This document shows, in pieces, positions 1 through 9,134 of a stretch of 64,000 nucleotides of DNA. This DNA is from Streptomyces asiaticus (lineage in GTDB: Bacteria > Actinomycetota > Actinomycetes > Streptomycetales > Streptomycetaceae): contig NZ_JAGSHX010000006.1 in NCBI RefSeq assembly GCF_018138715.1, forward strand, positions 4,278,001 to 4,342,000, in the 5' to 3' direction. Numbering within the stretch: the stretch's first letter is position 1; each line of letters opens with the position of its first letter. A model generated the notes under the pieces. That model ran no database searches. It had not been told where the DNA came from and saw only the letters and a list, made by a program, of their open reading frames with translations. The translations under genes and the position numbers were made by a program.

Positions 1-370
1 GCTCGCGCGAGCCCAGGTTCGACAGCAGCCACGACAGCGTCAGTCCGGAGTCGATGATGTCCTCGACGATCAGGACGTGTTTGCCCTTGATGTCGGTGTC
101 CAAGTCCTTCAGGATACGCACCACGCCAGAGGACTGGGTGCCCGCGCCGTAGGACGACACGGCCATCCAGTCCATGGTGACCGGCGTGGAGAGGGCACGC
201 GCCAGATCCGCCATCACCATGACCGCGCCCTTGAGCACGCCGACGATCAGCAGATCCTTGTCCGCGTACTCCTCATCGATGGCGGCGGCCAGCTCGGCCA
301 GCTTCGCGTTGATCTCTTGCTCGGTGATGAGGACCGACTTGAGGTCGGTGCCCATGTCCTTGTCGTCCAC
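1..370 (-). CDS. hpt: Hypoxanthine phosphoribosyltransferase, 3' end missing (window edge)
   Basis: Purine salvage enzyme that joins hypoxanthine or guanine to PRPP to give IMP or GMP in the cytoplasm. The first 123 residues are present. Visible are the stretch around [16 protein letters not shown] and the PRPP-binding motif [15 protein letters not shown] near residues 104-118, both typical of the 6-oxopurine PRTase family. I chose the GTG at 370 because an ACGAGAG-like site lies eight bases before it; the ATG at 355 is a weaker alternative, giving a start at MGTDLKSVL. The gene runs off the left edge of the window. It is 45 bp downstream of tilS on the same strand, the usual actinobacterial tilS-hpt order, so the two are probably cotranscribed. 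Confidence 0.95.
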   Translation of the reverse strand, partial: MDDKDMGTDLKSVLITEQEINAKLAELAAAIDEEYADKDLLIVGVLKGAVMVMADLARALSTPVTMDWMAVSSYGAGTQSSGVVRILKDLDTDIKGKHVLIVEDIIDSGLTLSWLLSNLGSRE

Positions 371-415
371 CCGCGCCACTCTCGTTCGACTACCGGCTCA
401 ACTGGCTCGGGCGGA

Positions 416-1528
416 TCAGCCCTGCCGGATGACCAGTCTGCCACCCTCCCGGCGGACCTCGACGCGGCCGGGGAGGTTGATGGCCCGCTGCCCCCGCCAG
501 CCGGTGATCAGCCGGTCCACCTCTTCGATGTGGCGGGCGAAGAGCGAACCGGCGGGCGCACCCGCGGCGATGGCCGCCCGGCGCAGCACCCGGCGGCGGA
601 CGGCGGTGGGCAAACCGTGCAGTCCGACGGTGTCGAGGTGCACGGCCTGCGCGCCACCGGCCGCCGCCGGTGCGGTGGTCATCACATCGGCCTCGGCGCG
701 GGCGGCCCAGGCGTCGAGGGCGTCGGCGTCGTCACGGGAGAGCTGGGCGGTGCGGGCGAGCGCCTCGACGACGCCCTTGCCCAGCGCCTTCTCCAGGATG
801 GGCAGGGCCTCGTGGCGGACCCGGGAGCGGGTGTAGGAGGGGTCCACGTTGTGCGGGTCGTCCCAGACGGGCAGCGACTGGGCCAGGCACGCCTCGCGGA
901 CGGTGTGCCGGTCCAGCTGGAGGAACGGGCGGCGGTAGCGGCCGCCGGCGCCGGAGACCCAGGCCATACCGGACAGCGAGCGGGTGCCGGAGCCGCGGGC
1001 GAGGCCCAGCAGAACCGTCTCGGCCTGGTCGTCACGGGTGTGGCCGAGCAGCACGGCGGCGGCGCCGTGGCGCTCGGCGGCGGCGTCCAGCGCGGCGTAA
1101 CGGGCGTCCCGGGCGGCGGCCTCGGGTCCGCCGCCCCGGCCTACGGACACGGCGATCGCCTCGACCGGCGCCAGGCCCAGGGCCCGCATCCGGTCGGTGA
1201 CCTCGGCGGCGCGGGCGTCGGACCCCTGCTGGAGACCGTGGTCGACGGTGACCCCGCCGGCGCGCACCCCGGCCCGCGGGGCCTCGAAAGCGAGCGCGGA
1301 GGCGAGTGCCATGGAGTCGGCGCCGCCCGAGCAGGCGGCGAGCACGAGCGGTGCGTCGTCCGGCGCGGCGGAGCCACGGGGGCCGGGGGCGGCGGACGCC
1401 GAGGAGAGGGAGGGCGGAGCGGAGGGCGACGAGGCGGCCGAGGGCGCGGCCGAATGGGCGACGAGGATGTCGTGGAGCACGCGGCGGACCGCGAGGCGTA
1501 TCGCGGCGACCGCTGGATGGGGACCCAT
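416..1528 (-). CDS. tilS: tRNA(Ile)-lysidine synthetase TilS
   Basis: Modifies C34 of the CAU-anticodon isoleucine tRNA to lysidine using ATP and lysine, so that the tRNA reads AUA. The protein has 370 residues. The N-type ATP pyrophosphatase P-loop SGGADS lies at residues 67-72, followed by the VDHGLQ motif and a [20 protein letters not shown] segment, all diagnostic of TilS. A low-complexity Ala/Ser/Pro stretch (about residues 26-58) precedes the P-loop, as is common in Streptomyces orthologues. It is followed by hpt and preceded by the metalloprotease gene on the same strand. Function is assigned from family motifs; confidence is high. Confidence 0.95.
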   Translation of the reverse strand: MGPHPAVAAIRLAVRRVLHDILVAHSAAPSAASSPSAPPSLSSASAAPGPRGSAAPDDAPLVLAACSGGADSMALASALAFEAPRAGVRAGGVTVDHGLQQGSDARAAEVTDRMRALGLAPVEAIAVSVGRGGGPEAAARDARYAALDAAAERHGAAAVLLGHTRDDQAETVLLGLARGSGTRSLSGMAWVSGAGGRYRRPFLQLDRHTVREACLAQSLPVWDDPHNVDPSYTRSRVRHEALPILEKALGKGVVEALARTAQLSRDDADALDAWAARAEADVMTTAPAAAGGAQAVHLDTVGLHGLPTAVRRRVLRRAAIAAGAPAGSLFARHIEEVDRLITGWRGQRAINLPGRVEVRREGGRLVIRQG

Positions 1529-1739
1529 GTCCGTTTCCCATCTGTCATTCGAGGGGGTGCCTCGGGGGGGTACGAGGAGTACGAGCGGTACGAGCCTTTC
1601 GTCACGCTGCGTATGTCGATGGTGACAGAAGCGAGCTGTTCCCCGAGCATCGCACGCCTACCCGTCGCCAACGGTCCCTCGGACGAGTGATTAAAGGGGG
1701 CGTTCGTCCGTTTTCGCGTGTGCCGGGGGTGTGCCGGTT

Positions 1740-2879
1740 CTAGGACTCCGCCTTGCGGTGCACCCGCGCGACCCACTCGGCGGGTTTGCTGATCTCCGCC
1801 TTGGTCGGAAGGGTGTTGGGCGAGGTCCAGACCCGGTTGAAGCCGTCCATGCCCACCTGGTTCACCACGGCCCGCACGAACCGCTCCCCGTCACGGTACT
1901 GCCGCAGCTTGGCGTCGAGCCCCAGCAGCTTGCGCAGCGCCTGGTCGAGCCGGCCCGCGCCGCTCGCCCGGCGCTTCTGGAACTTCTCCCGGATCTCCGC
2001 GACGGACGGCACGACCTCCGGCCCCACCCCGTCCATGACGTAGTCGGCGTGCCCCTCCAGCAGCGACATCACCGCGGTCAGCCGGGCCAGGATCTCCCGC
2101 TGGGCCGGGGTCTGGACGAGCTCGATGATGCTGGGCGCGCCGTGCCCGTCCGGCTCGTCCCCCTCCTCGGCGGGACGGCCGCCGCTCAGCGACTGGAAGG
2201 CCTCGCGGACCCGCTCCAGCAGGGTGGCCGGGTCCACGTCGGTCTCGCCGAGGAACGCCTGGATCTCGGACTCGATGTGGTCGCGCAGCCAGGGCACGGC
2301 GGTGAACTGGGTGCGGTGGGTCTCCTCGTGCAGCGCGACCCACAGCCGGAAGTCGTGCGGGGCCACGTCGAGTTCGCGCTCGACATGGACGATGTTGGGA
2401 GCCACCAGCAGCAGCCGGCCGCCGCCCGGGGAGCCGGGCAGCTCACGGGTCGAGGGCGCGAAGGTCTCGTACTGGCCGAGCACCCGGGAGGCCAGGAAGG
2501 ACAGCAGCATCCCCAGCTCGACGCCGGTCACCTTGCCGCCGACCGCGCCCAGCACCGCCCCACCGGGCAGTCCGCCGCGCCGGTCCTGCATCTTGCCGAG
2601 CAGCGGTTTGAGGATCTGCCGGAAGCCCGCCACGTTCGCCCTGATCCAGCCCGCGCGGTCCACGACGAGGACGGGGGTGTCCAAGGCCGGGCCGACGGAG
2701 ACAGCCATCCGGGTGAAGGCGCGGACGTGCTCCTCCGAGGACTTGGCGTGCCGACGCAGCTCCGCGACGACCGAGCGCGCCTCCTCGCGGCTCACCTCGG
2801 GCCCTGGGCGCACCAGCCGGGTCGCGGTCGCGACCGCGAGGTTCCAGTCGACCATCTCCACACCACCGATGCTCGTCAT
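1740..2879 (-). CDS. Zinc-dependent metalloprotease-like protein (DUF2342/zincin_2 family)
   Basis: A 379-residue protein of the actinobacterial DUF2342 family, often annotated as coenzyme F420 biosynthesis-associated. An HEETH motif (HExxH zincin signature, residues 184-188) lies in VALHEETHRTQF, and EGHADYVMDG follows about 95 residues later, matching the family's second conserved block. No signal peptide is seen, so it is probably cytoplasmic. It lies between dacB and tilS, an arrangement conserved in Streptomyces. Substrate and true proteolytic activity are unknown; the F420 link is a family label, and nothing here supports it directly. Confidence 0.85.
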   Translation of the reverse strand: MTSIGGVEMVDWNLAVATATRLVRPGPEVSREEARSVVAELRRHAKSSEEHVRAFTRMAVSVGPALDTPVLVVDRAGWIRANVAGFRQILKPLLGKMQDRRGGLPGGAVLGAVGGKVTGVELGMLLSFLASRVLGQYETFAPSTRELPGSPGGGRLLLVAPNIVHVERELDVAPHDFRLWVALHEETHRTQFTAVPWLRDHIESEIQAFLGETDVDPATLLERVREAFQSLSGGRPAEEGDEPDGHGAPSIIELVQTPAQREILARLTAVMSLLEGHADYVMDGVGPEVVPSVAEIREKFQKRRASGAGRLDQALRKLLGLDAKLRQYRDGERFVRAVVNQVGMDGFNRVWTSPNTLPTKAEISKPAEWVARVHRKAES

Positions 2880-2985
2880 GGCTTCACGGTACGTGGCCCG
2901 CGCCCCATCCGGGAGGACACCGGGGTCCGCACAGGCGGCCGCCCCGCGTCCGGGGCACTCCCTCCGCTCGGCGGCGGCCGCGGTT

Positions 2986-4581
2986 TCAGCGGCAGCCGCA
3001 GTTGGCGAGGGCCGAGGCCATCCGGTCCAGGGCGCGCTGGGCGCCGGTGGCGTCGGTGGTGCCGTTGGTCAGGTACGCGAAGACCAGCAGCCGGCCGTCC
3101 GCGTCCACGACCGAGCCCGCGAGGCTGTTGACCCCGGTGAGGGTGCCGGTCTTGGCGCGGACCACGCCCCGGCCGACCGCGTCCTGGGCGTAGCGGGTGC
3201 GCAGGGTGCCGGTGAATCCGGCCACCGGCAGCCCGGTGAGCAGCGGCCGCAGTTCGGGGTGGTCGCGGTCGGCCGCGCGCACCAGCACCTGGGCGAGCAG
3301 CCCGGCGGAGACGTGGTCGGCGCGGTCGAGCCCGCTGCCGTCCGCGATCCGGACTCCGCCCAGCGGCAGCTCCAGCTTGCGCAGCCGCTGGGTCACGGCC
3401 TTCGCCCCGCCCTCGAAGCTGGCGGGCTCGCCCGCGGCGATGGCGGTCTGCCGGGACAGGGCCTCGGCGATGTCGTTGTCGCTGGTGGTCAGCATCCGCT
3501 CGACGAGCGAGGACAGCGGCTGGGAGCGGACGGAGGCCACCGTACGGGCGCCCTTGGCGGCCTTGCCCGCCCGGGGCTCGTCCTTCACCTCGACGCCGCG
3601 GTCGCGCAGCATCGCGGCGAAGGCACCGGCGGCGTCGGCGGCCGGGTCCTCGGCGCGCGGGGCCGGGCCGTGGTCGCTGTCGTCCTTACGGCCCTCGTCG
3701 GCCATCAGGGGGACGACGGGCGAGAGGTTCTCGTTGGGGCCGATGGTGTGGAGCTTCGGCCCGGAGTAGAGGGAGGTGTCATAGCCGAGCCGGTAGGGGC
3801 CGGTACCGCGCTTCTTCAGGGCGCGGGCGGTGGCATCGGCCAACTGGCGGAGTGCGGCGGGGTGGTCGTCCCCCTTGACGGCCCGCGCGGTGAGCGTGGG
3901 GTCGCCGCCGCCGACGAGCACGATGTCGTGTTTGCCCGCGCCCGCCACGACGCTGGTCCTGATGCGGTGCTCCGGGCCGAGGGCGGAGAGGGCCGCGGCA
4001 CCGGTCGCGAGCTTGATCGTCGAGGCGGGGACGATGGCCGTGCCCGCCTTGGCGCCGAACACCTGCTGACCGGTGGTCACGTCCATCACCGCCACCGAGC
4101 GCTCACCGCCCAACGCGGGGTCCTTCAGCAGCGGTTCGAGGGTGTCGGCGAGCCCCGCCCCGGTGGGCGGCGGCACGGCGTCGCCGCCGCTGTCCGGCGA
4201 CCGGGGCGCGGGCCGCGTGCCGAGCGCCGCCAGGACGGGCGCGGCGCTGGGCGCGGGGCGGTCCGGGCCGCCGTGCCGCTCGCCCGGGACACCGTCCTCG
4301 GTGGCGCGGGCGCGTTCGGCCGTCCGCCGGCCGCCGTCCCAGGGCCCGGCCAGCAGCACCGACACCACGGCGACGACCAGGCCGGTCGCGGCGGAGACCG
4401 CCACCAGCTGCCACGTCCGCCGCTGCTCCCGCGGCGTATGACGCCATTCGCGCCGGACCCGGGCGCGCACGCGGTTCCACTCGCGCAGCCCACGCCCGCG
4501 CATCCGGTCCAACTCGCGTCGCCCACGGCTCAGCCGGTGGCTCAGCCACTCCCTGACCTGCCACGATCGGGCTTCAGGCAC
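2986..4581 (-). CDS. dacB: D-alanyl-D-alanine carboxypeptidase/endopeptidase (PBP4 family, DacB)
   Basis: Class C-type penicillin-binding protein that trims or cleaves peptidoglycan peptides outside the membrane. From the chosen GTG at 4581 (GAAAGGGG-type site about ten bases upstream) it has 531 residues: a basic cytoplasmic N-terminus, one membrane segment near residues 58-78 ([20 protein letters not shown]), an acidic/proline linker, then the catalytic domain. All three active-site motifs are seen: STIK (about 187-190), SDN in [14 protein letters not shown] and KTG in [15 protein letters not shown] longer start at 4626 is possible. It is divergent from ppa, with 86 bp between the start codons. 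Confidence 0.93.
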   Translation of the reverse strand: MPEARSWQVREWLSHRLSRGRRELDRMRGRGLREWNRVRARVRREWRHTPREQRRTWQLVAVSAATGLVVAVVSVLLAGPWDGGRRTAERARATEDGVPGERHGGPDRPAPSAAPVLAALGTRPAPRSPDSGGDAVPPPTGAGLADTLEPLLKDPALGGERSVAVMDVTTGQQVFGAKAGTAIVPASTIKLATGAAALSALGPEHRIRTSVVAGAGKHDIVLVGGGDPTLTARAVKGDDHPAALRQLADATARALKKRGTGPYRLGYDTSLYSGPKLHTIGPNENLSPVVPLMADEGRKDDSDHGPAPRAEDPAADAAGAFAAMLRDRGVEVKDEPRAGKAAKGARTVASVRSQPLSSLVERMLTTSDNDIAEALSRQTAIAAGEPASFEGGAKAVTQRLRKLELPLGGVRIADGSGLDRADHVSAGLLAQVLVRAADRDHPELRPLLTGLPVAGFTGTLRTRYAQDAVGRGVVRAKTGTLTGVNSLAGSVVDADGRLLVFAYLTNGTTDATGAQRALDRMASALANCGCR

Positions 4582-4667
4582 GACCGACCAGCCCCTTTCG
4601 CCACCACACACCTGCGTGGGGGACACTTAATCACCAGACGTATGTGTTGATCATGGAGGAGCCACCC

Positions 4668-5159
4668 GTGGAGTTCGACGTCACCATCGAGATCCCGAAG
4701 GGTTCGCGGAACAAGTACGAGGTGGACCACGAGACGGGTCGCATCCGCCTTGACCGGCGACTCTTCACGTCGACCAGCTACCCCGCGGACTACGGCTTCG
4801 TCGAGAACACCCTCGGCGAGGACGGTGATCCGCTGGACGCACTGGTCATTCTCGACGAGCCGACGTTCCCCGGCTGCCTGATCAAGTGCCGCGCCATCGG
4901 CATGTTCAGGATGACCGACGAGGCGGGCGGCGATGACAAGCTGCTTTGCGTACCGGCCTCCGACCCCCGGGTGGAGCATCTGCGTGATATTCACCACGTT
5001 TCAGAGTTCGATCGCCTGGAAATCCAGCACTTCTTCGAGGTCTACAAGGACCTGGAGCCGGGGAAGTCGGTCGAGGGGGCCAACTGGGTGGGCCGCGCCG
5101 AGGCCGAGGCCGAGGTGGAGGCGTCCATCAAGCGTCTCGAGGCCGCCGGCGGCCACTGA
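4668..5159 (+). CDS. ppa: Inorganic pyrophosphatase
   Basis: Soluble family I pyrophosphatase that hydrolyses pyrophosphate from biosynthetic reactions. The start is the GTG at 4668, because GGAGGA at 4655-4660 sits seven bases before it and the protein then begins [18 protein letters not shown], as other actinobacterial enzymes do; an in-frame ATG/TTG start further upstream would overlap this site. The 163 residues contain the family signature DGDPLDALV and the [11 protein letters not shown] block with metal- and PPi-binding residues. The gene stands alone on the plus strand and ends in a strong hairpin terminator. Confidence 0.97.
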   Translation: MEFDVTIEIPKGSRNKYEVDHETGRIRLDRRLFTSTSYPADYGFVENTLGEDGDPLDALVILDEPTFPGCLIKCRAIGMFRMTDEAGGDDKLLCVPASDPRVEHLRDIHHVSEFDRLEIQHFFEVYKDLEPGKSVEGANWVGRAEAEAEVEASIKRLEAAGGH

Positions 5160-5191
5160 GTCCTGAGCGGTAGACAGCGATAGATCCACGC

Positions 5192-5230
5192 CGGGAGGGC
5201 GGGGCACCGTACGGGTGCCCCGCCCTCCCG
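5192..5230. terminator. Bidirectional hairpin terminator after ppa
   Basis: A perfect 17-bp inverted repeat (5192-5208 and 5214-5230) with a 5-base loop GTACG lies between the convergent 3' ends of ppa and the ThrE-type exporter gene. It has no long U-run, which is normal for actinobacterial terminators. Confidence 0.9.
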
Positions 5231-5245
5231 CGTTTCCGGACCCGG

Positions 5246-6952
5246 TCAGAAGCCCCGCGTGCGCTTGGCGGCGCGGCGGCCGGAGGGGTCGGTGTCCGCG
5301 CCGGGCATCTTCAGGAAGAGGCGCGCGGCCTCGCCTCCCAGGTTCACCCCTATGGCGATCGCCAGGGCCAGTGCCGCCGCCTGGGTGAGGTGCGGAATGC
5401 CGCGGTCCAGGTTGCCCTGGGCCAGCGCGAGCAGCCCGAAGTAGGTCGCGCTACCGGGCAGCAGTGGCCCTATCGCCGCCGTGACGTACGGCAGCGCCGA
5501 GGCGTATCTGTACCGCGAGAGCAGCTGGCCGAAGAGGCCGACCAGCCCGGCGGCCACGGTCGTGGCGGCCACCGGCGGGACGCGCGCGGTGTCGGCCAGC
5601 GCGCCGTAGACCACCCAGGCGACCCCGCCGTTGAGCGTGGCGAACAGCACGGTGTGACGTTCCTGCTGGAGCAGGATGCAGAAGGTCAGCGCGAGCAGCA
5701 TCGCCGCCAGGATCTGGATGTACGGCCGCTCCACATGGCGCAGCGCCGCCTCCGGGTTGAGCTTGGCGTCGAGCTGGAGACCCCCGTAGAGCACCGTGAG
5801 CACCCCGCAGACGATGCCGACGATCAGATAGCCGACCTCCAGCAGGCGCGCCGCCGCGGTGATGTAGTAGCCGGTCAGCCCGTCCTGGACGCCCGCGACC
5901 AGCGCCCGCCCCGGGATCAGCGCGAACAGCCCACCGGTGATCACGGCGGACGCCTGGAGCCCGGAGTTGGCGAGGCTGAGCGCCACCCCGATCGCGGCGG
6001 GCGGCATCGCCGCGGCCACGAACTGGTAGAACTCCGGAAGCCCGCGCCCCGAGGCCAGCCACGCCAGCCGGTCGCCGAGCATCGCGCCGAGGGCCGCCGC
6101 GAAGAAGACCGGCCAGTCACCGCCGACCAGCATGCTCGCCGCGCCGGCCAGCCCGCCACCGGCCACGGTGAGCGCCCAGCCGGGGTAGGGGTGGCGGTTA
6201 CGGCGTATCTCGGCGAGCCGCCGGTACGCCTCCTCCAGCGTGAAGTCGTCCCGCGAGGTGATGTCGTCCACGAGCCGGAAGACCGCGGACAGCCGGGTGT
6301 AGTCGGTGCCCCGGCGCCGCACGGTCCGGCTGGCGGTGACCGGGTCGTCCACCAGCGAGGGCTGGTAGCTGACCGACAGCAGGGTGAAGGTGACGGTCGG
6401 CTCGCAGCGGTCGAGCCCGTACGCGTGCGCCACGCCGAGCATCGCCGCCTCGACGTCCTCGGCCCCCTCACCGCCCGCGAGCAGCAGCTCGGCGATGCGG
6501 AGAGTGAGGTCGAGCACACGCGGCACGGCCGGGCCCGTGTCGTCCTGCCGCTCGACGCGCTCGGGCGTCGGGCGCTCGCTGATCGGCATGCGCAGCATCG
6601 TGCGCATCCGGTCCTGCCAGGGGGCGTCCTTGGTCAGCCGGACGATGGGGATGCCGTTCGGCGGGGTGATGACGGGGAAGCCGCCGGTGGTCTGGTTGTT
6701 CGAGGGGGTCTTCACCCCGGCGGGCGGCACGAACGCCGAGCCCTCGGGCTCAGTGGGGGCTTCCGCCGTCAGCCCGTCCGGGACGGCGAACTCCGATGTC
6801 GGGTGCTCGTCCTCGGGCGGCGGCGGCAGGGGTACGCCCAGGGGCGGGGTGAAGGCGCTGCGCGCCTCGTCGGACAGCGGCTTCTGCTGCTCCCCCGTGT
6901 CCGTCTCCGCCGCGCTCACGGCACGCGGCATCTGCTGACGGTCCGACCTCAC
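5246..6952 (-). CDS. Threonine/serine exporter family protein (ThrE-like)
   Basis: Membrane exporter of the ThrE family. From the GTG at 6952 it has 568 residues. A Pro/Thr-rich cytoplasmic N-terminal region of about 140 residues is followed by the conserved ThrE N-domain (DLTLRIAELLLAGGEGAEDV, then a block around VTFTLLSVSYQPS). About ten hydrophobic segments follow, covering both the ThrE and ThrE_2 halves in one polypeptide. I chose this start because GAGGAG lies nine bases upstream; an upstream in-frame GTG at 7021 would add 23 residues. Its 3' end faces ppa across a shared terminator. Threonine as substrate is inferred from the family. Confidence 0.85.
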   Translation of the reverse strand: MRSDRQQMPRAVSAAETDTGEQQKPLSDEARSAFTPPLGVPLPPPPEDEHPTSEFAVPDGLTAEAPTEPEGSAFVPPAGVKTPSNNQTTGGFPVITPPNGIPIVRLTKDAPWQDRMRTMLRMPISERPTPERVERQDDTGPAVPRVLDLTLRIAELLLAGGEGAEDVEAAMLGVAHAYGLDRCEPTVTFTLLSVSYQPSLVDDPVTASRTVRRRGTDYTRLSAVFRLVDDITSRDDFTLEEAYRRLAEIRRNRHPYPGWALTVAGGGLAGAASMLVGGDWPVFFAAALGAMLGDRLAWLASGRGLPEFYQFVAAAMPPAAIGVALSLANSGLQASAVITGGLFALIPGRALVAGVQDGLTGYYITAAARLLEVGYLIVGIVCGVLTVLYGGLQLDAKLNPEAALRHVERPYIQILAAMLLALTFCILLQQERHTVLFATLNGGVAWVVYGALADTARVPPVAATTVAAGLVGLFGQLLSRYRYASALPYVTAAIGPLLPGSATYFGLLALAQGNLDRGIPHLTQAAALALAIAIGVNLGGEAARLFLKMPGADTDPSGRRAAKRTRGF

Positions 6953-7106
6953 GTCTCCTCGCTCCTCACCAGCCCTCCCCGTATGTTTCCCAGCAGCCAA
7001 GGATGCAACATCGGCGGCCACCGGAGCCCATTGTGCGGGGCGGTGACCGCCGAGTGGGAGGTGGGGGGCGGTGTGTGACGGATGTGGAGCCCGGTGAAAG
7101 GCCCGC

Positions 7107-7832
7107 TCAGCGCTTGGCGTGGCGCCCGCGCGGCCCCTGCGGCCCCTGCGGCCCCTGGGAGGGGGAACCTGCGGCCGGGCCCTGCGGCTCCGGCTGCGCG
7201 GCGGCCTCCTTCTTCGCCTTGCCGCGCGCCCGGAGGAACTCGATCACGATCGGGATGATCGACAGCAGCACGATCGCGATCAGAATCAGCTCGATGTGCT
7301 GATGCACGAAGTCGACCTTCCCGAGCGCCGAGCCGAGCAGCGTGACGCCGGTGCCCCACAGCACACCGCCGATGACGTTGAAGATGATGAACGAGCGGTA
7401 GTTCATCCGGCTCACGCCCGCGATGATCGGCGTGAACGTCCGCACGATGGGCACGAAGCGCGCGAGGATCAGCGACTTCGGCCCGTGCTTCTCGAAGAAC
7501 TCATGCGCCTTCTCCACGTTCTCCTGTTTGAAGAGCTTGGAGTCGGGGCGCCGGAAGAGCGACGGCCCCACCTTGCGGCCGAAGAGATATCCGGCCTGGT
7601 CACCGAGGATCGCGGCGACCGCCACGGCCCCGCACACCAGCCACAGATCCTGCTTGATCACATCGGTGGTCACCAGCAGACCGGTGGTGAACAGCAGCGA
7701 GTCGCCCGGCAGGAAGAAGCCGATGAGCAGGCCGGACTCCGCGAAAACGATGGCCAGGACGCCGAGCAGACCGAAGGTCTCGATCAGATAGTCCGGGTCC
7801 AGCCACTGAGGGCCGAGCGCGAGGGTGGTCAC
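7107..7832 (-). CDS. DedA/SNARE-associated family membrane protein
   Basis: Integral membrane protein of 241 residues, of the DedA family (undecaprenyl-phosphate or lipid translocation and envelope homeostasis). Visible features are the ESGLLIGFFLPGDSLLFTTG block typical of DedA, the ARFVPIVRTFTPIIAGVSRM motif with the conserved arginines, and a GGVLWGTG segment. The tail is rich in Gly, Pro and Gln and ends in a basic cluster. The GTG at 7832 is chosen because CAGGAG lies about ten bases upstream. It is transcribed in the same direction as tipA but separated from it by about 400 bp of repeat-rich DNA, so it probably has its own promoter. Confidence 0.92.
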   Translation of the reverse strand: MTTLALGPQWLDPDYLIETFGLLGVLAIVFAESGLLIGFFLPGDSLLFTTGLLVTTDVIKQDLWLVCGAVAVAAILGDQAGYLFGRKVGPSLFRRPDSKLFKQENVEKAHEFFEKHGPKSLILARFVPIVRTFTPIIAGVSRMNYRSFIIFNVIGGVLWGTGVTLLGSALGKVDFVHQHIELILIAIVLLSIIPIVIEFLRARGKAKKEAAAQPEPQGPAAGSPSQGPQGPQGPRGRHAKR

Positions 7833-8230
7833 GGGTGACAGGCTCCTGGGTCGAGGGAAGCAGGCTCGTGCGAGGCCCGGCCGCAGGGTTGGGGCGGACT
7901 GGGTGTGCTTCACAGTGTGCCGCCCAAAGCTATCAACGCCGTGTGTATGCCCTTGGTTCCCGCCGCCCAGGAGCCCGCCCTCGACTGCCACGCCCGGGGA
8001 TGCCCTATGGAGTGTCCGGCGGGCCACGCGGCGGAGCCGCATATCGATGCTCTCCCCTTCCCGACCCAAGGGCGTCGCCCCTGGACCCCGGGGCCTGGGG
8101 GCGGAGCCCCGCTGTCCAGCCCCTCCAGGGGGCACCTCCCAGCGGTAGCTGGGGGCGATTGAGGAGCGGGGTCTGGGGCGGAGCCCCAGTTGCGGGAAGG
8201 GGCGGGGAGGGGAGCAGCCCGCCGCAGGCG
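7833..8230. other. Intergenic region between tipA and the dedA-like gene
   Basis: No gene is supported here. The left part should hold the promoter of the DedA-family gene; a short palindrome CACACTGTG-like sequence is seen near 7907, but no convincing -35/-10 pair. The right part (about 8060-8233) is a G/C-rich repeat described separately. Several long open frames cross this region only because it is so GC-rich. Confidence 0.6.
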
Positions 8231-8233
8231 TCA
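8060..8233. repeat. Dispersed G/C-rich intergenic repeat, copy 1 (overlaps tipA stop)
   Basis: Contains GGGGCGGAGCCCC-type palindromic units. Its last 37 bases (8197-8233) match 30301-30337 at all but two positions. The final TCA of the repeat, read on the minus strand, is the stop codon of tipA. Related units occur near 30.0-30.3 kb and 55.9 kb. Confidence 0.8.
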
Positions 8234-9010
8234 CCCTCCGTCGGACGCCCGGTAGCCGTGCCGCTCCGCGTTGGCGAGGATCGCGTCCCGGAGGTAGACG
8301 GCCAGCCCCGGCCCGGCCTTGTCGATGTTCTCCGTGAAGCGGTGGTCCGAGACATACATCCGGCCCAAACAGGTGTGCAGCTCATGGCCGCACTCGTAGT
8401 GGCTCCGGCAGATCCACTGCCGGTGCTCCTCGGCGAGGTCCATCGCCGCCTCGGACTCCGTCGGGGTGCCCGCGCCCATCAGCGCGACGAAGCGGTTGGT
8501 GATGTCGTCCCCCTCCTCCTGGATCCGCTTCCAGTCCTCCTTGGTGTACGAGGCCGCCCTGCGCTGGGACTCCCGGTACTCCTCGGTGTTCCCCCAGCGC
8601 CGCTCGACCTCCTCCTGGTACTGGTCCGGGTCGAAGTCCCCGAAGACCTCGAACTTCTCCTCGGGGGTCAGATTGATGCCCATCTTCCGCGCCTCCATGG
8701 CTCGTTCGACGGCAGCGGCCATCTTCCGCAGCCGCTCGATCCGGTCGGACAGCAACTGGTACTGACGCCGCAGGTGGGCCTGCGGATCGATATCCGGGTC
8801 GTCGAGCAGCACCGCCACCTCTTCGAGCGGAAAGCCGAGCTCCCGGTAGAACAGGATCCGCTGTAGCCGGTCGAGGTCGGCGTCGTCGTAACGCCGGTGC
8901 CCGGCCGCGCTGCGGGCGCCGGGGCGCAACAGCCCGATCTCGTCGTAGTGGTGCAGCGTGCGCACCGTGACACCGGCGAAGCCCGCCACCTGTCCCACGG
9001 AATAGCTCAT
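8231..9010 (-). CDS. tipA: MerR-family thiopeptide-responsive activator TipA
   Basis: Autogenous transcription activator that binds thiostrepton-like antibiotics. The 259-residue product begins MSYSVGQVAGFAGVTVRTLH, a MerR winged-helix domain (residues 1 to about 70), then a coiled-coil dimer helix, then the TipAS drug-binding domain beginning INLTPEEKFEVFGDFDPDQY (about residue 110). Conserved cysteines of the drug-binding domain are present in YECGHELHTCLG (about residues 207-218). In-frame internal translation to give free TipAS is known for the family and is possible here. The start is the ATG at 9010, matching TipAL proteins. Its promoter is recognisable upstream. The divergent LysE-type gene may be a partner. 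The stop codon lies inside a dispersed repeat. Confidence 0.95.
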   Translation of the reverse strand: MSYSVGQVAGFAGVTVRTLHHYDEIGLLRPGARSAAGHRRYDDADLDRLQRILFYRELGFPLEEVAVLLDDPDIDPQAHLRRQYQLLSDRIERLRKMAAAVERAMEARKMGINLTPEEKFEVFGDFDPDQYQEEVERRWGNTEEYRESQRRAASYTKEDWKRIQEEGDDITNRFVALMGAGTPTESEAAMDLAEEHRQWICRSHYECGHELHTCLGRMYVSDHRFTENIDKAGPGLAVYLRDAILANAERHGYRASDGG

Positions 9011-9047
9011 GGCCGTATCCGCTCTCTTTCTGTTCGGTACGGGTTCC

Positions 9048-9078
9048 ACGGTGGTCCCTCACGTGGCGTGAGGTGCAA
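9048..9078 (-). promoter_or_regulatory. TipA-type MerR promoter of tipA (19-bp spacer, CCTCACG-TGG-CGTGAGG palindrome)
   Basis: On the minus strand a -35 TTGCAC (9073-9078) is followed by a 19-bp spacer and a -10 CACCGT (9048-9053). The spacer holds a 7-bp inverted repeat with 3-bp centre (9057-9073). This closely resembles the known thiostrepton-inducible ptipA promoter. The long spacer is the hallmark of MerR-activated promoters, where the activator untwists the DNA. It implies autoregulation by TipA plus a thiopeptide. Confidence 0.9.
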
Positions 9079-9134
9079 GTCCGGATGGCGAAACCGACTG
9101 GGCGGCGCGGCGGGCCGCTGTCATCCTGCCGATC

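Noticed and set aside
77..1690. 537-codon plus-strand frame opposite hpt and tilS
   Set aside because: It lies wholly antisense to two well-conserved genes and has Arg/Gly-rich composition typical of GC-rich shadows.
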